Source: RBG-16-66-20 sp036560705
GTDB taxonomy: Bacteria; Pseudomonadota; Gammaproteobacteria; Burkholderiales; SG8-39
Assembly: GCA_036560705.1 (NCBI GenBank)
Contig: DATBQR010000058.1
Coordinates: 91,741-155,740 of the forward strand
DNA: 64,000 nucleotides
Direction: 5' to 3'
The translations under genes were made by a program, and so were the position numbers. The notes under the pieces are model-generated. The model ran no database searches. It saw only the letters and a list, made by a program, of their open reading frames with translations, and had not been told where the DNA came from. Below, piece after piece: positions 14,902 to 23,379 of this stretch. How positions within the stretch are numbered: the first letter of the stretch is position 1; the number at the start of each line of letters is the position of its first letter.

Positions 14902-15795
14902 TCAGGCGACGCCGTTTTTCTTGAACCAGGCGAGCATCCGCTTCCAGCCGTCCTCGGCCTCGGCCTTGCGGTAGGTCGGCCGGTAGTCGGCGTGGAAGCC
15001 GTGCGGCACGCCCGGGTAGACCTGGATCGGGCAGGTCTTGTCCTTGCCGAAGGCGAGCAGGCCGGCGCGCAGGCGCTCGACCTGGTCCTGCGTAATTCCC
15101 TGGTCGGCGCCGGCGTAGAGGCCGAGCACCGGGCAGTGGATCTGGTCGGTGACGTCGAGCGGACCCTGCGTCATCGCCGGCGGGATCGGCATCAGCGAGC
15201 CGTACCAGGACGTCGCGGCCTTGATCTTCTTCTGGTGCGCGACGTACATCCAGACCATGCGGCCGCCGCGGCAATTGCCGGTGAGGCCGAGCTTGGCCGT
15301 GTTGGCGCGCTTGTGCTTCTCGGCCCAGCCGAGCACCGCGTCTAGATCAGCGTAGGCCTGGTCGTCGGTGAGCTTGTTGGCGCCCGCGATCACGTCCTTG
15401 ATGTCGGTGAGCTTCGCCAGGTCGCCGATGCGGAAGTAGGGGTCCGAGGAGACGGCGAAGTAGCCCGCCTTGGCGAGGCGGCGGCACATGTCCTTCTGGT
15501 ACTCGTGCAGGCCCCAGATTTCCGGGATGACGATGACCACGGCGTGCCTGCCGCCGGCCTTGGGCACCGCGTAGTACGCGGGAATGTCGCCGACCTTGAA
15601 GTCGCCGCCCTCCAGCCCGTCCATCGGCGTCTTGATGGCCTGCGCCAGCACCGGTTCGGCGGTGACGGCGAAGCCGGCGGCAATCGCCGCGGCGATGAAA
15701 GCGCGCCGGTTGATGGGCGTCTCGGGAACGAGGCTGTTGAAATGATCGTCGGACCACAGGCCCGGGGTTGTACTTGCGGGGGCTTCCTTGAGCAT
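14902..15795 (-). CDS. Dienelactone hydrolase family protein, Tat-type signal
   Basis: 297 residues. An RR-containing N-terminal signal (INRRAFIAAAIAAG, ending EPVLAQ at ~50) suggests Tat export to the periplasm. The mature part is an alpha/beta hydrolase of the dienelactone hydrolase family: VIVIPEIWGLHEYQKDMCRR carries the conserved Glu/Arg region, GLTGNCRGGRMVW the nucleophilic Cys elbow, GADQGIT the Asp and VPHGFHADYR the His. Dienelactone hydrolases open lactones in aromatic catabolism, but many secreted homologues have unknown substrates. GAGGAG before ATG 15795 supports the start. It ends at a shared bidirectional terminator. Confidence 0.88.
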   Translation of the reverse strand: MLKEAPASTTPGLWSDDHFNSLVPETPINRRAFIAAAIAAGFAVTAEPVLAQAIKTPMDGLEGGDFKVGDIPAYYAVPKAGGRHAVVIVIPEIWGLHEYQKDMCRRLAKAGYFAVSSDPYFRIGDLAKLTDIKDVIAGANKLTDDQAYADLDAVLGWAEKHKRANTAKLGLTGNCRGGRMVWMYVAHQKKIKAATSWYGSLMPIPPAMTQGPLDVTDQIHCPVLGLYAGADQGITQDQVERLRAGLLAFGKDKTCPIQVYPGVPHGFHADYRPTYRKAEAEDGWKRMLAWFKKNGVA

Positions 15796-15848
15796 TGCGG
15801 CGTCTCCTCGCTGGTTGTGTGTCTGCGTAAACGTACCACCGTTGGGCT

Positions 15849-17126
15849 CTATTCCCGCGACAGCCGCGCGGGCAGCCTGCCGGCGGGGCGCTGTTTCGCG
15901 CGCTCCTCGCGCACGGCCCGGGCCAGCGCCGCGTTTCCCGTTTTTCCCGCCGAATCCAGCAGCAGCAGGGTGAAAAGGTCGCGCTGCGCGTGGCTGCCGC
16001 CGAGGCGATGCAGCTCCTTGCGTACCGGCGCCAGGCGTTCGACGACGCGCGCGTGATCCTTCGCGCGCCACGCCACGGCGGCGTCGCACGCCGCCCGGCC
16101 CACGGCGGAATGGACGCGCGAGGTCGTGCCCCGCCCCTCCAGCTTCGGCACTTCGCCCAGCGCCATGGCGTAGTGCGCGTCAACGAAGGCGAGCACCGAA
16201 CCGCCCGACTGCTCCTTCACGACCGCCGCGGCGGCCTGCCAGCGGGGGCCGACGTCGACGCCCGACAGCTCCAGGCGCGCCAGCAGCGAGATGTCGTTGC
16301 ACAGCGAAAGGTTTTCGCTCGAGCCGTCGGCCCAGATGCGCGCGTCGTAGAGCGCCAGCGCCTCGCCGGGCCGGTCCGCGCCCCAGTGCATCAGCGCCAG
16401 GTGCCACCACAGGTGGAAGCGGAAGAAGTTCGCCGTGTCCCAGTGCGGCGAAAGTCCCTGGATCCACGCCGTGCCCTCGGCCGCGCGGCCCTGCATCTCC
16501 ATGACATGCGCCACCGCGTGCACCGCCCAGGGATCGGCGGGATTGATCCCGGCCGCCCGGCGCCCGTCGCGTTCGGCGGCGGCGTAGTCGCCGGATTCCT
16601 CCAGTCCGAAAGCGTGCAGGGCGAGCAGGTGGCCGTAGCCGGGCATGTGCTCGTCCCAGACCTCGAGTGCGCGCGCCGGGCCGTCGCGCACGTTCGCCGC
16701 GTCGCCCATGTAGAAGTAGAGGTAGTTCGCCAGCTTGAGCGCGAGGAAATCGCGCGGGTGGTCCCGCAGGATGCCCTCCAGGAGTTCGCAGGTGCGTTCG
16801 AGTTCGCCGTCGCACCAGGCGCCGAGCGCGGCGATGTGGGCATTTTCTCTTGCGTTTGTATCTTTGATCTTCAAAACCGATTCATGCATTTTCTTCGCCT
16901 TGGCGGCGAGGGCGGGCAATCCCATCAAATGCATGAAATAGCCCTGCAGGCAGAGCGCCATCGGCATTGTGGGGTCCGCCTGAAGCGCGCGCTTGAGCGG
17001 AACCCCCGGCTCGCGCGAGAAGCCCACGTAGGCCCATACCGTGTCGTCGAAGGCGCGCGCGGCTTCGCCGTTCGCGGCGGTGAGCTCCAGGCCTAGGCGG
17101 TCGCGATGGAGGGCCGCTGGCGCCAT
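15849..17126 (-). CDS. TPR protein, TTC38-like
   Basis: A 425-residue soluble protein without signal peptide, built of helical TPR-like repeats. Recognisable stretches are LQADPTMPMALCLQGYFMHL, DFLALKLANYLYFYMGDA, MPGYGHLLALHAFGLEESGD and PADPWAVHAVAHVMEMQGR, followed by WHLALMHWGADRPGEAL. This arrangement matches the tetratricopeptide repeat protein 38 family, whose role is unknown. The start ATG 17126 lies inside the last codons of the amidase (34-base overlap in another frame), implying cotranscription and probably coupled translation. An AT-rich, Lys-rich island occurs near 16838-16900. Confidence 0.8.
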   Translation of the reverse strand: MAPAALHRDRLGLELTAANGEAARAFDDTVWAYVGFSREPGVPLKRALQADPTMPMALCLQGYFMHLMGLPALAAKAKKMHESVLKIKDTNARENAHIAALGAWCDGELERTCELLEGILRDHPRDFLALKLANYLYFYMGDAANVRDGPARALEVWDEHMPGYGHLLALHAFGLEESGDYAAAERDGRRAAGINPADPWAVHAVAHVMEMQGRAAEGTAWIQGLSPHWDTANFFRFHLWWHLALMHWGADRPGEALALYDARIWADGSSENLSLCNDISLLARLELSGVDVGPRWQAAAAVVKEQSGGSVLAFVDAHYAMALGEVPKLEGRGTTSRVHSAVGRAACDAAVAWRAKDHARVVERLAPVRKELHRLGGSHAQRDLFTLLLLDSAGKTGNAALARAVREERAKQRPAGRLPARLSRE

Positions 17127-18511
17127 GCCTGTGTTTCCCGTTCGAAAGCATGCGCGAGCTGCAGCACGCCGACATCGTCGCGATAGCGGCCGACGATCTG
17201 CAGCCCGACCGGCAACGGCGGCGTGTCGCCGGTGAATCCCGCCGGCACCGAGATCGCCGGGTGACTGGTGATGGTGATGTAGTAGCAGCTCTTCATCCAG
17301 TCGAGGTAATTGCCCATTTTCTCGCCGGCGATCAGCGTCGGGTACTCGATCTCGGCGGGGAAGGGCGGCAGCTGGTTCACCGGGCAGAGCAGGAATTCGT
17401 AGCGCTCGAGGAACACGCGCATGCGATGGTAGAGCGTGTTGCGCAGCGTTTCGGCGCGGGCGATTTTTTCGGGCGTGAGCTGAAGTCCCTGCTCGACGTT
17501 CCAGGCGATCGAATCCTTGACTTCGCGGCGGCGCGTCTTCACCAGCTCGCTGTAGTTCTGCACGAAGGCGACGGCGCGCATGGTTTCGAAGGCTTCCGTC
17601 GCGCCGGCAAAGTCGGGCTCGGCCTCCTCGACGATGCAGCCGAGATCCTTGAATACCTTCCGTTGTCTTTCGAGGACGGCGGTAACGCGCGGATCCATCG
17701 GCAGCCCGCCGAGGTTCCGGCTCCAGGCGATTTTCGTTTTTTTGAAGTTACGGACGAGAGAAGAAGTAAATACCTTCCCCGATTCCGTCATCGACGTCGG
17801 CGCTCTTGCATCCGGGCCGGCCATGGCCGAGAGGAGGAAGGCGGCATCCTCGACCGTGCGCGCGATGGGCCCCAGCACGCCGAGCGTGTTCCAGGCGCTC
17901 GGCGCCGGCCAGGACGGCACGCGCCCGGGCGAGGGCCGGAAGCCGACGACGTTGCAGAAATTGCCCGGGTTGCGCAGCGATGCCGCCAGGTCGCCGCCGT
18001 CGGCGAAGGGCAGCATGCCGGAAGCGACGGCCGCCGCCGCGCCGCCCGAGGAGCCGCCGGCGCTCTTGCTCGGGTCGTAGGGGTTGAGCGTGGCGCCGAA
18101 CACCAGGTTGAAGGTGTGGCTGCCGGCGGCGAATTCGGGAAGATTGGTCTTGCCGATAGTGATCGCGCCGGCGGCCGACAGCCGCTCCACGATGAGGTGA
18201 TCCTCTTTCGGCACGTGGTCCTTGTAGACGGGCGAGCCGGAGGTGGTGCGGATGCCGCGCGTCGGCACGTTGTCCTTGTAGGCGATCGGCAGGCCCGCCA
18301 GGGGTTTGGCTTTGTTCGACTTGAAGTTCCTGTCGAACTTTTTCGCCCCCGCAAGGGCGAGCTCGGGCAGGAAAGTCACGATGGCATTCACCTTCGGGTT
18401 CACGCGCTCGATCTGCGCGATGAAGGCCTTCATCACCTCGGTGGCGGAAAGCTTGCGGCTGCGCACGAGTTGCGCCAGCCTTTTTGCGGACGTAAAGCAG
18501 ATGTCTGTCAT
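17093..18511 (-). CDS. Amidase signature family enzyme
   Basis: A 472-residue amidase-signature hydrolase. The Ser-cisSer-Lys triad is visible: Lys in AYKDNVPTRGIRTTSGS (~77), and the Gly/Ser block SAGGSSGGAAAAVASGM (~155-171) with both serines. The N-terminus SAKRLAQLVRSRKLSATEV resembles GatA. No gatB/gatC lie nearby and the C-terminus lacks tRNA-amidotransferase features, so a free amidase acting on a small amide is more likely; substrate unknown. It lies 28 bases after rng, across a palindromic region, and overlaps the TPR gene. Codons near 17731-17780 are unusually AT-rich. Confidence 0.88.
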   Translation of the reverse strand: MTDICFTSAKRLAQLVRSRKLSATEVMKAFIAQIERVNPKVNAIVTFLPELALAGAKKFDRNFKSNKAKPLAGLPIAYKDNVPTRGIRTTSGSPVYKDHVPKEDHLIVERLSAAGAITIGKTNLPEFAAGSHTFNLVFGATLNPYDPSKSAGGSSGGAAAAVASGMLPFADGGDLAASLRNPGNFCNVVGFRPSPGRVPSWPAPSAWNTLGVLGPIARTVEDAAFLLSAMAGPDARAPTSMTESGKVFTSSLVRNFKKTKIAWSRNLGGLPMDPRVTAVLERQRKVFKDLGCIVEEAEPDFAGATEAFETMRAVAFVQNYSELVKTRRREVKDSIAWNVEQGLQLTPEKIARAETLRNTLYHRMRVFLERYEFLLCPVNQLPPFPAEIEYPTLIAGEKMGNYLDWMKSCYYITITSHPAISVPAGFTGDTPPLPVGLQIVGRYRDDVGVLQLAHAFERETQAWRQRPSIATA

Positions 18512-18569
18512 AGGAGCACGATGCCGTATGGTCCCTGCATTAAAGCAATACGATATCGTATTGCTCCTG
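18511..18569. repeat. Palindrome and imperfect inverted repeat at the rng/amidase junction
   Basis: 18544-18565 is a 22-bp perfect palindrome centred on GATATC that includes the last codons of rng. A second, imperfect copy (18511-18531) in inverted orientation covers the bases up to the amidase start. On the transcript the two halves could form either a short hairpin or a longer stem spanning the rng stop codon. Confidence 0.6.
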
Positions 18570-20027
18570 CGAATAGCCTGTCTCGACCTGGAGCGAAACC
18601 GGCTTGCCGATGAAATCCGAGAGCATCGCCAGCGCGCCCGATTCCTCTTCGTGGAACAGGTCGCATACCGCCTGGGACGCCAGCACGCGGAACTCGCTCG
18701 CCTTGAAGGCGCGCGCCTCGCGCAGGACCTCGCGCAGGATCTCGTAGCACAGCGTGCGCGCGGTTTTCAGCTGGCCGCGGCCGCCGCAGGCGGCGCAGGG
18801 CTCGCACAGCACGTGCGCGAGCGACTCGCGGGTGCGCTTGCGCGTCATTTCCACCAGCCCGAGCGCGGTGAAGCCGCTCACCGTCATGCGCGTGCGGTCG
18901 CGCGCCAGCGCGCGGCGGAATTCCTCCAGCACCGCCGCGCGGTGGGCTTCGGAGGCCATGTCGATGAAATCGACCACGATGATGCCGCCGAGGTTGCGCA
19001 GCCGCAGCTGGCGCGCGATCGCCTGCGCCGCCTCGAGGTTGGTCTTGAACACGGTGTCGTCGAAGTTGCGCTGGCCGACGAAGCCGCCGGTATTGACGTC
19101 GATGGTGGTCATCGCCTCGGTCTGGTCGATGACCAGCGTTCCCCCGGACTTGAGGTCGACCCGGCGCGCGAGCGCCTTCTCGATTTCCTGTTCGACGTTG
19201 TAGGCGTCGAACAGCGGCCGCTCGCCGGTGTAGTGCTCCAGCCTGCCGCGCAGCCGCGGCATGTAGGCCTGCGCGAAGGCATCGAGTTTCTGGTGGTTCT
19301 CGCGCGAATCGACGCGCACCGCCGAGATGCCGTCGGACACCATGTCGCGCAGCACGCGCTGCGCGAGGGACAGGTCCTGGTAGACGAGCTTGGGCGGCTG
19401 CGCCGCCAGCGAACGTTCGCCGATATCGCGCCAAATGTTGCGCAGGTACTCGATGTCGGCGCGCAGTTCTTCGTCGCTGGCGCTTTCCGCAAGCGTGCGC
19501 AGGATGAAGCCGCCCTTTTCGTCGGCGGGAACCAGTTCCTTCAGCTTCTCGCGCAGCGCCGCGCGCCCGGCTTCGTCCTCGATGCGCTGCGAGATGCCGA
19601 TGTGCGGGTCCTGCGGCAGGTAGACCAGCAGCCGGCCGGCGACCGACAGCTGCGTCGAGAGCCGGGCCCCCTTGGTGCCGATCGGGTCCTTGAGCACCTG
19701 CACCAGCACCGGCTGGCCCTCAGCAAGCAGTTTTTCGATCGGCTTGCCGGGATCGCCGTTTGTTTTTCTGTGTTCCCCGCCGTCGGCGCCGGCGCGCCGG
19801 TGCTCCCACACGTCGGCGACATGAAGAAAGGCGGCGCGTTCCAGGCCGATCTCGACGAACGCCGACTGCATGCCCGGCAGCACGCGCGCGACCTTGCCCA
19901 TGTAGATGTTGCCGACCAGGCCGCGGCTGGCCGCGCGTTCGACGACCAGTTCCTGCACCTGGCCGGCAGAGAGGACGGCGACGCGGGTCTCCTGCGGCGT
20001 GACGTTGACGAGGATTTCGTCGCTCAT
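18540..20027 (-). CDS. rng: Ribonuclease G
   Basis: Endoribonuclease of the RNase E/G family, which matures 16S rRNA 5' ends and decays mRNAs. The 495-residue protein starts MSDEILVNVTPQETRVAVL. It has the S1 domain (GNIYMGKVARVLPGMQSAFV), the 5'-sensor region, the DNase I-like catalytic domain with DVNTGGFVG and IIVVDFIDM (metal Asp residues), and the zinc-link motif CEPCAACGGRG. It lacks RNase E's long C-terminal scaffold. The ATG at 20027 overlaps the end of maf, and YDIVLL at the C-terminus is encoded within a large palindrome. Confidence 0.93.
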   Translation of the reverse strand: MSDEILVNVTPQETRVAVLSAGQVQELVVERAASRGLVGNIYMGKVARVLPGMQSAFVEIGLERAAFLHVADVWEHRRAGADGGEHRKTNGDPGKPIEKLLAEGQPVLVQVLKDPIGTKGARLSTQLSVAGRLLVYLPQDPHIGISQRIEDEAGRAALREKLKELVPADEKGGFILRTLAESASDEELRADIEYLRNIWRDIGERSLAAQPPKLVYQDLSLAQRVLRDMVSDGISAVRVDSRENHQKLDAFAQAYMPRLRGRLEHYTGERPLFDAYNVEQEIEKALARRVDLKSGGTLVIDQTEAMTTIDVNTGGFVGQRNFDDTVFKTNLEAAQAIARQLRLRNLGGIIVVDFIDMASEAHRAAVLEEFRRALARDRTRMTVSGFTALGLVEMTRKRTRESLAHVLCEPCAACGGRGQLKTARTLCYEILREVLREARAFKASEFRVLASQAVCDLFHEEESGALAMLSDFIGKPVSLQVETGYSQEQYDIVLL

Positions 20028-20656
20028 TTCCGCCGGTCGCGCTGCGCGCCCATGCGCTCGAGGAGCTCGGCGGTCTCGTACAGCGGCAGGCCCATCACCC
20101 CGGAGAAACTGCCGCGCAGCTCCACCACGAACTGCGCCGCGCGGCCCTGGATCGCGTAGCCGCCGGCCTTGTCGTCGCCTTCGCCGGTGGCGACGTACTG
20201 GCGGATGTCTTCCGCCGACAACGGCCTGAACTGCACTTCGGATACCGACAGCACGCATTCGAACTGCGTTTCGTGCTTGATGGCGACCGCGGTGAGCACT
20301 TCGTGCCGGCTGCCTGAGAGGGCGGCGAGCATGTCGGCCGCCTCGCGGCGGCCCGCCGGCTTGCCGAGAATCCGTTCGCCGACCGCCACCGTGGTGTCGG
20401 CGGCGAGCACCGCGGCGCGCGGCAGGTTACGCTGCTCCAGGCGCTTCCAGCCGGCCTGCGCCTTGGCGCGCGCCACGCGCTCGACGTAGGCGCGCGGCTG
20501 CTCGCCCGCGAGCGGCGCCTCGTCGAGTTCCGGATCGGTCTCGGGCTTGTCGCGGAACAGCAGCATGTGGAAGCGCACGCCGATTTGCGACAGCAGTTCG
20601 CGCCGGCGCGGACTGCGCGACGCAAGATAAATACTGCGGTCGAGCTGGGTGATCAC
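20024..20656 (-). CDS. maf: Maf/YhdE nucleoside triphosphate pyrophosphatase
   Basis: A 210-residue house-cleaning NTP pyrophosphatase (dTTP/UTP or methylated pyrimidines). It has YLASRSPRRRELLSQIGVRF at the N-terminus, the KAQAG segment, VLAADTTVAVGERILGKP with the catalytic Asp, SGSRHEVLTAVAI and GGYAIQGRAAQFV. GTG 20656 is used because it gives the family start ITQLDRSIYLASRSPRR; the extra upstream codons have no similarity. It overlaps the start of rng by four bases (ATGA) and follows rlmH by 19 bases. Confidence 0.92.
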   Translation of the reverse strand: MITQLDRSIYLASRSPRRRELLSQIGVRFHMLLFRDKPETDPELDEAPLAGEQPRAYVERVARAKAQAGWKRLEQRNLPRAAVLAADTTVAVGERILGKPAGRREAADMLAALSGSRHEVLTAVAIKHETQFECVLSVSEVQFRPLSAEDIRQYVATGEGDDKAGGYAIQGRAAQFVVELRGSFSGVMGLPLYETAELLERMGAQRDRRK

Positions 20657-20675
20657 GGGACCGCGAAGTTTAAGG

Positions 20676-21089
20676 CTAATCCCGGTGGTACGGATGCCCT
20701 GTGAGCAGCGTTGCTGCGCGGTAAAGCTGTTCGCACAGCAAGACCTGTGCGAGAGCATGCGGTAGCGTGAGCGCGGACAGGCGCAGCAGCAGCGCGGCGC
20801 GTTTTTTTATCGCCGGATCCAGCCCGTCGGCGCCGCCGATGACGAAGGCCGTGGGTTCGGCGAGCAGCGCCGCGAACTGCCGGGTGGTGAGGTCCCTGCC
20901 GCGCTCATCGAGGGCCACCACGCGCGTGTCGGCCGGGATTTTCTCGCGGATTTTTCCCGCGTCCCGGGGCTTGAGCTGCAGCAGCTTTACTTCGTAGCCG
21001 CGCGGCATGCGTTCGAGATACTGGTCGCGGGCCGCTTCGGCCCAGGCCGGCAGCCTATTTACGACGGCGAGGACGAGCAGTCTTGGCAC
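20676..21089 (-). CDS. rlmH: 23S rRNA pseudouridine-1915 N3-methyltransferase RlmH
   Basis: SPOUT-class methyltransferase acting on the 70S ribosome. The knot signatures are visible: VVALDERGRDLTTRQFAALL, AFVIGGADGLDP and SALTLPHALAQVLLCEQLYRAATLLTG-type C-terminal loop ending HPYHRD. At 137 residues it is somewhat shorter than the usual ~155. GTG 21089 gives the normal N-terminus (PRLLVLAVVNRLPAWAEAA) but places the start 35 bases inside rsfS. rlmH directly follows rsfS, the common bacterial order. Confidence 0.92.
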   Translation of the reverse strand: MPRLLVLAVVNRLPAWAEAARDQYLERMPRGYEVKLLQLKPRDAGKIREKIPADTRVVALDERGRDLTTRQFAALLAEPTAFVIGGADGLDPAIKKRAALLLRLSALTLPHALAQVLLCEQLYRAATLLTGHPYHRD

Positions 21090-21477
21090 GGGCGCGGGGT
21101 TTGCTGGCCGGTTTTGCCTTGGGTTTGGGCCTGGGTTTCGCTTTTATCCTTACTTCCTTGCCGCCCCAGAGTTCTTCCAGGTTGTAGAAGCTGCGCACCG
21201 CGGGGTGCATTACATGGACCACGATGTCGCCCAGGTCGACCAGCACCCATTCGCCGTTGCGGCGGCCCTCGACGCCGACGATGTTCGCGCCCAGCGCCTT
21301 GAGCTTCTCCTGGACGTTCACGGCCAGCGCATTCACCTGCCGGTTCGAGTCGCCGCTGGCGATCACCACCCGCTCGAAGTAGGCGGTCTGCCTGGCGACG
21401 TTGTACACCACGATGTCGCGGCCCTTGACGTCTTCCAGCGCCTCGACGACGGCGCGTTCCTTCTTCTTGATGTCCAT
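21055..21477 (-). CDS. rsfS: Ribosomal silencing factor RsfS (Iojap)
   Basis: Binds ribosomal protein L14 and blocks subunit joining during starvation. The core (~residues 1-110) has AVVEALEDVKGRDIVVYNV, ERVVIASGDSNRQVNALA, EGRRNGEWVLVDLGDIVVHV and the C-terminal RSFYNLEELWGG, all typical. Beyond this is an unusual ~30-residue tail of Lys/Arg/Pro/Ala, presumably RNA-binding, which pushes the gene 35 bases into rlmH. Start ATG 21477 overlaps the nadD stop (TGATG). Confidence 0.93.
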   Translation of the reverse strand: MDIKKKERAVVEALEDVKGRDIVVYNVARQTAYFERVVIASGDSNRQVNALAVNVQEKLKALGANIVGVEGRRNGEWVLVDLGDIVVHVMHPAVRSFYNLEELWGGKEVRIKAKPRPKPKAKPASKPRARAKTARPRRRK

Positions 21478-22034
21478 CAACGGTACAAGCCGTGCTCGCG
21501 GATATAGCCGAGCACCGGCGGCGGGAGCATCGCAGAAACATCCTCGTTGCGCGCGATGCGCGCGCGGAGGTCGCTGGCGGAAATGGCTGAGGGGGTCATG
21601 GGAATTTTTTTTGCCTTTGCATCGAGTGTCCATCCGGGTCTTGCGAAAACGGCGACATCGCAGAGCTTTTCGAGATCCGCCCAGCGATGCCAGGATTCGC
21701 GCTTTTCATACTGGTCCGCGCCCATGATGAGCACGAACTTGCTTTTCGGATTTTCGTCTTTCAAGGAAGAAATGCTGTCGAAAGTAAAGCCGGAGGCGCC
21801 TGGGCGCAGTTCGCGCTCGTCGACGGCGTGGCGCGCTTCGCCCGCGACCGCCAGCTTCAGCATCGCCGCGCGGTGCGCGGCCGCGGCGACCGGCGCCGGG
21901 CGGTAGGGCGGGACGCCGGTCGGCAGCCAGAGGATTTTTTCCAGGGGCAACGCGGACAGCGCCGTGCCGGCGATCGCCAGGTGCGCGTTATGGACAGGAT
22001 CGAAGGTGCCGCCGAGGATGCCGATGGGACTCAA
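21477..22034 (-). CDS. nadD: Nicotinate-mononucleotide adenylyltransferase
   Basis: Makes deamido-NAD from NaMN and ATP. The 185-residue protein begins with the nucleotidyltransferase motif GILGGTFDPVHNAHLAIA. Next come WLPTGVPPYRP, the LIMGADQYEKRESWHRW region, and the second signature SAISASDLRARIARNED, with the expected C-terminus PPPVLGYIREHGLYR. It lies between proA and rsfS, and its stop overlaps the rsfS start. Codons near 21600-21780 are AT-richer than the surroundings. A GC hairpin in the 49-base gap separates it from proA. Confidence 0.93.
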   Translation of the reverse strand: MSPIGILGGTFDPVHNAHLAIAGTALSALPLEKILWLPTGVPPYRPAPVAAAAHRAAMLKLAVAGEARHAVDERELRPGASGFTFDSISSLKDENPKSKFVLIMGADQYEKRESWHRWADLEKLCDVAVFARPGWTLDAKAKKIPMTPSAISASDLRARIARNEDVSAMLPPPVLGYIREHGLYR

Positions 22035-22050
22035 AGCGGGGGGTTCTGGA

Positions 22051-22081
22051 GGGGGGCAGAAGCGTTTTTCTGGAGCCCCCC
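22051..22081 (-). other. Hairpin between proA and nadD
   Basis: GGGGGG-CAGAA (22051-22061), a six-base loop, TTCTG, a three-base bulge, and CCCCCC (22076-22081) form a strong stem in the only sizable gap of this operon. There is no U-tract, so it is more likely an mRNA processing or stability element than a terminator. Confidence 0.45.
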
Positions 22082-22083
22082 TT

Positions 22084-23379
22084 TCACGTACGGATTTCTC
22101 CGTGTCCGAGGACGACGTACTTCTGCGTCGTCAGGCCCTCCAGGCCGACCGGGCCGCGCGCATGCAGCTTGTCGGTGGAGATGCCGATCTCGGCGCCCAG
22201 GCCGTACTCGTAGCCGTCGGCGAATCGGGTGGATGCGTTGACGATCACGGAGCTCGAATCGACTTCGCGCAGGAAACGGCCGGCGCGTTCCTTGTCGCCG
22301 GTGACGATGGCGTCGGTGTGCTGCGAGCCGTACTTGGCGATGTGCGCGATGGCCTCGTCGAGATCCTTCACCACGCGGATCGAGACGATGGGCGCGAGCC
22401 ACTCGGTGTAGTAATCCTGTTCCGTGGCGGGCTTCGCGTCCTTTACCAGCTTTTGCGTTGCCTCGTCGCCGCGCATTTCGACATTTTTGCTTTTGTAAAT
22501 AGAGGCAATCAAAGGCAAAACCTTTCCGGCGATTCCTTCGGCCACCAGCAGCGTCTCAAGGGTGTTGCAGGTGCCGTAGCGCTGCGTCTTGGCGTTGTCG
22601 GCGATGCGCACGGCCATCTCCGGGTCGGCGCGGTCGTCCACGTAGAGATGGCAGACGCCGTCCAGGTGCTTGATCATCGGGATCTTCGATTCGCGCGACA
22701 GCCGCTCGATCAGCTCCTTGCCGCCGCGCGGCACGATGATGTCGACGTATTCGTTCATGGTGATGAGGTGGCCCACCGCCGCGCGGTCGGCGGTCGCCAC
22801 CATCTGCACCGCCGCCTCGGGCAGTCCGGCGGTCTTCAGCCCCGCGCGCACGCAGGCGGCGATCGCCTGGTTGGAACGCAGCGCCTCGGAGCCGCCGCGC
22901 AGGATGCAGGCGTTGCCGGCCTTCAGGCACAGGCCGGCGGCATCCGCCGTCACGTTGGGCCGCGATTCATAAATGATGCCGATCACGCCGAGCGGCACGC
23001 GCATGCGGCCGACCTCGATGCCGGTCGGGCGCCGCGCCAGTTCGGTGATTTTGCCGACCGGGTCGGCGAGCGCGGCGATGTCTTCCAGGCCTTCGGCCAT
23101 CTGCTCGACGGTCGCCGGCGTGAGCGTAAGGCGGTCGACGAACGCGCCGTCGCGGCCCGTCTTTCTTGCCTGCTCGACGTCGGCGCGGTTCGCTTCCAGC
23201 AGCGCGGTCGCCTGCCGGCGGATTTCCGCCGCCATCGCGCGCAGCGCGCCGTTTTTGGCATCGGTGCCCGCGCGCGCAAGCTCACGCGCGGCCAGGCGCG
23301 CCGCAATCCCCATGTCGCGCATGGCGGCGGCAAGATCAACCGACGTGGCGGGAACCTGCGCGTGCGACTTCGCTCTCAT
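22084..23379 (-). CDS. proA: Gamma-glutamyl phosphate reductase
   Basis: NADPH-dependent second step of proline synthesis. About 431 residues. It has the N-terminal helix MRDMGIAARLAARELARAG, the cofactor region GVIGIIYESRPNVTADAAGL, the RGGSEALRSNQAI block, the catalytic Cys in KTQRYGTCNTLETLLV, and the C-terminal GLGAEIGISTDKLHARGPVG. ATG 23379 overlaps the 3' end of holA by 44 bases and lies six bases after a TAGAAT hexamer. An ATG at 23322 past the holA stop is possible and would still keep the enzyme core. No proB is nearby. Confidence 0.93.
   Translation of the reverse strand: MRAKSHAQVPATSVDLAAAMRDMGIAARLAARELARAGTDAKNGALRAMAAEIRRQATALLEANRADVEQARKTGRDGAFVDRLTLTPATVEQMAEGLEDIAALADPVGKITELARRPTGIEVGRMRVPLGVIGIIYESRPNVTADAAGLCLKAGNACILRGGSEALRSNQAIAACVRAGLKTAGLPEAAVQMVATADRAAVGHLITMNEYVDIIVPRGGKELIERLSRESKIPMIKHLDGVCHLYVDDRADPEMAVRIADNAKTQRYGTCNTLETLLVAEGIAGKVLPLIASIYKSKNVEMRGDEATQKLVKDAKPATEQDYYTEWLAPIVSIRVVKDLDEAIAHIAKYGSQHTDAIVTGDKERAGRFLREVDSSSVIVNASTRFADGYEYGLGAEIGISTDKLHARGPVGLEGLTTQKYVVLGHGEIRT

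Noticed and set aside
18540..18562. True duplication of the rng C-terminus after its stop codon
   Set aside because: The repeated YxIVLL reading is a by-product of the palindrome and its inverted half-copy, so I describe it as an inverted repeat rather than a duplicated gene end.
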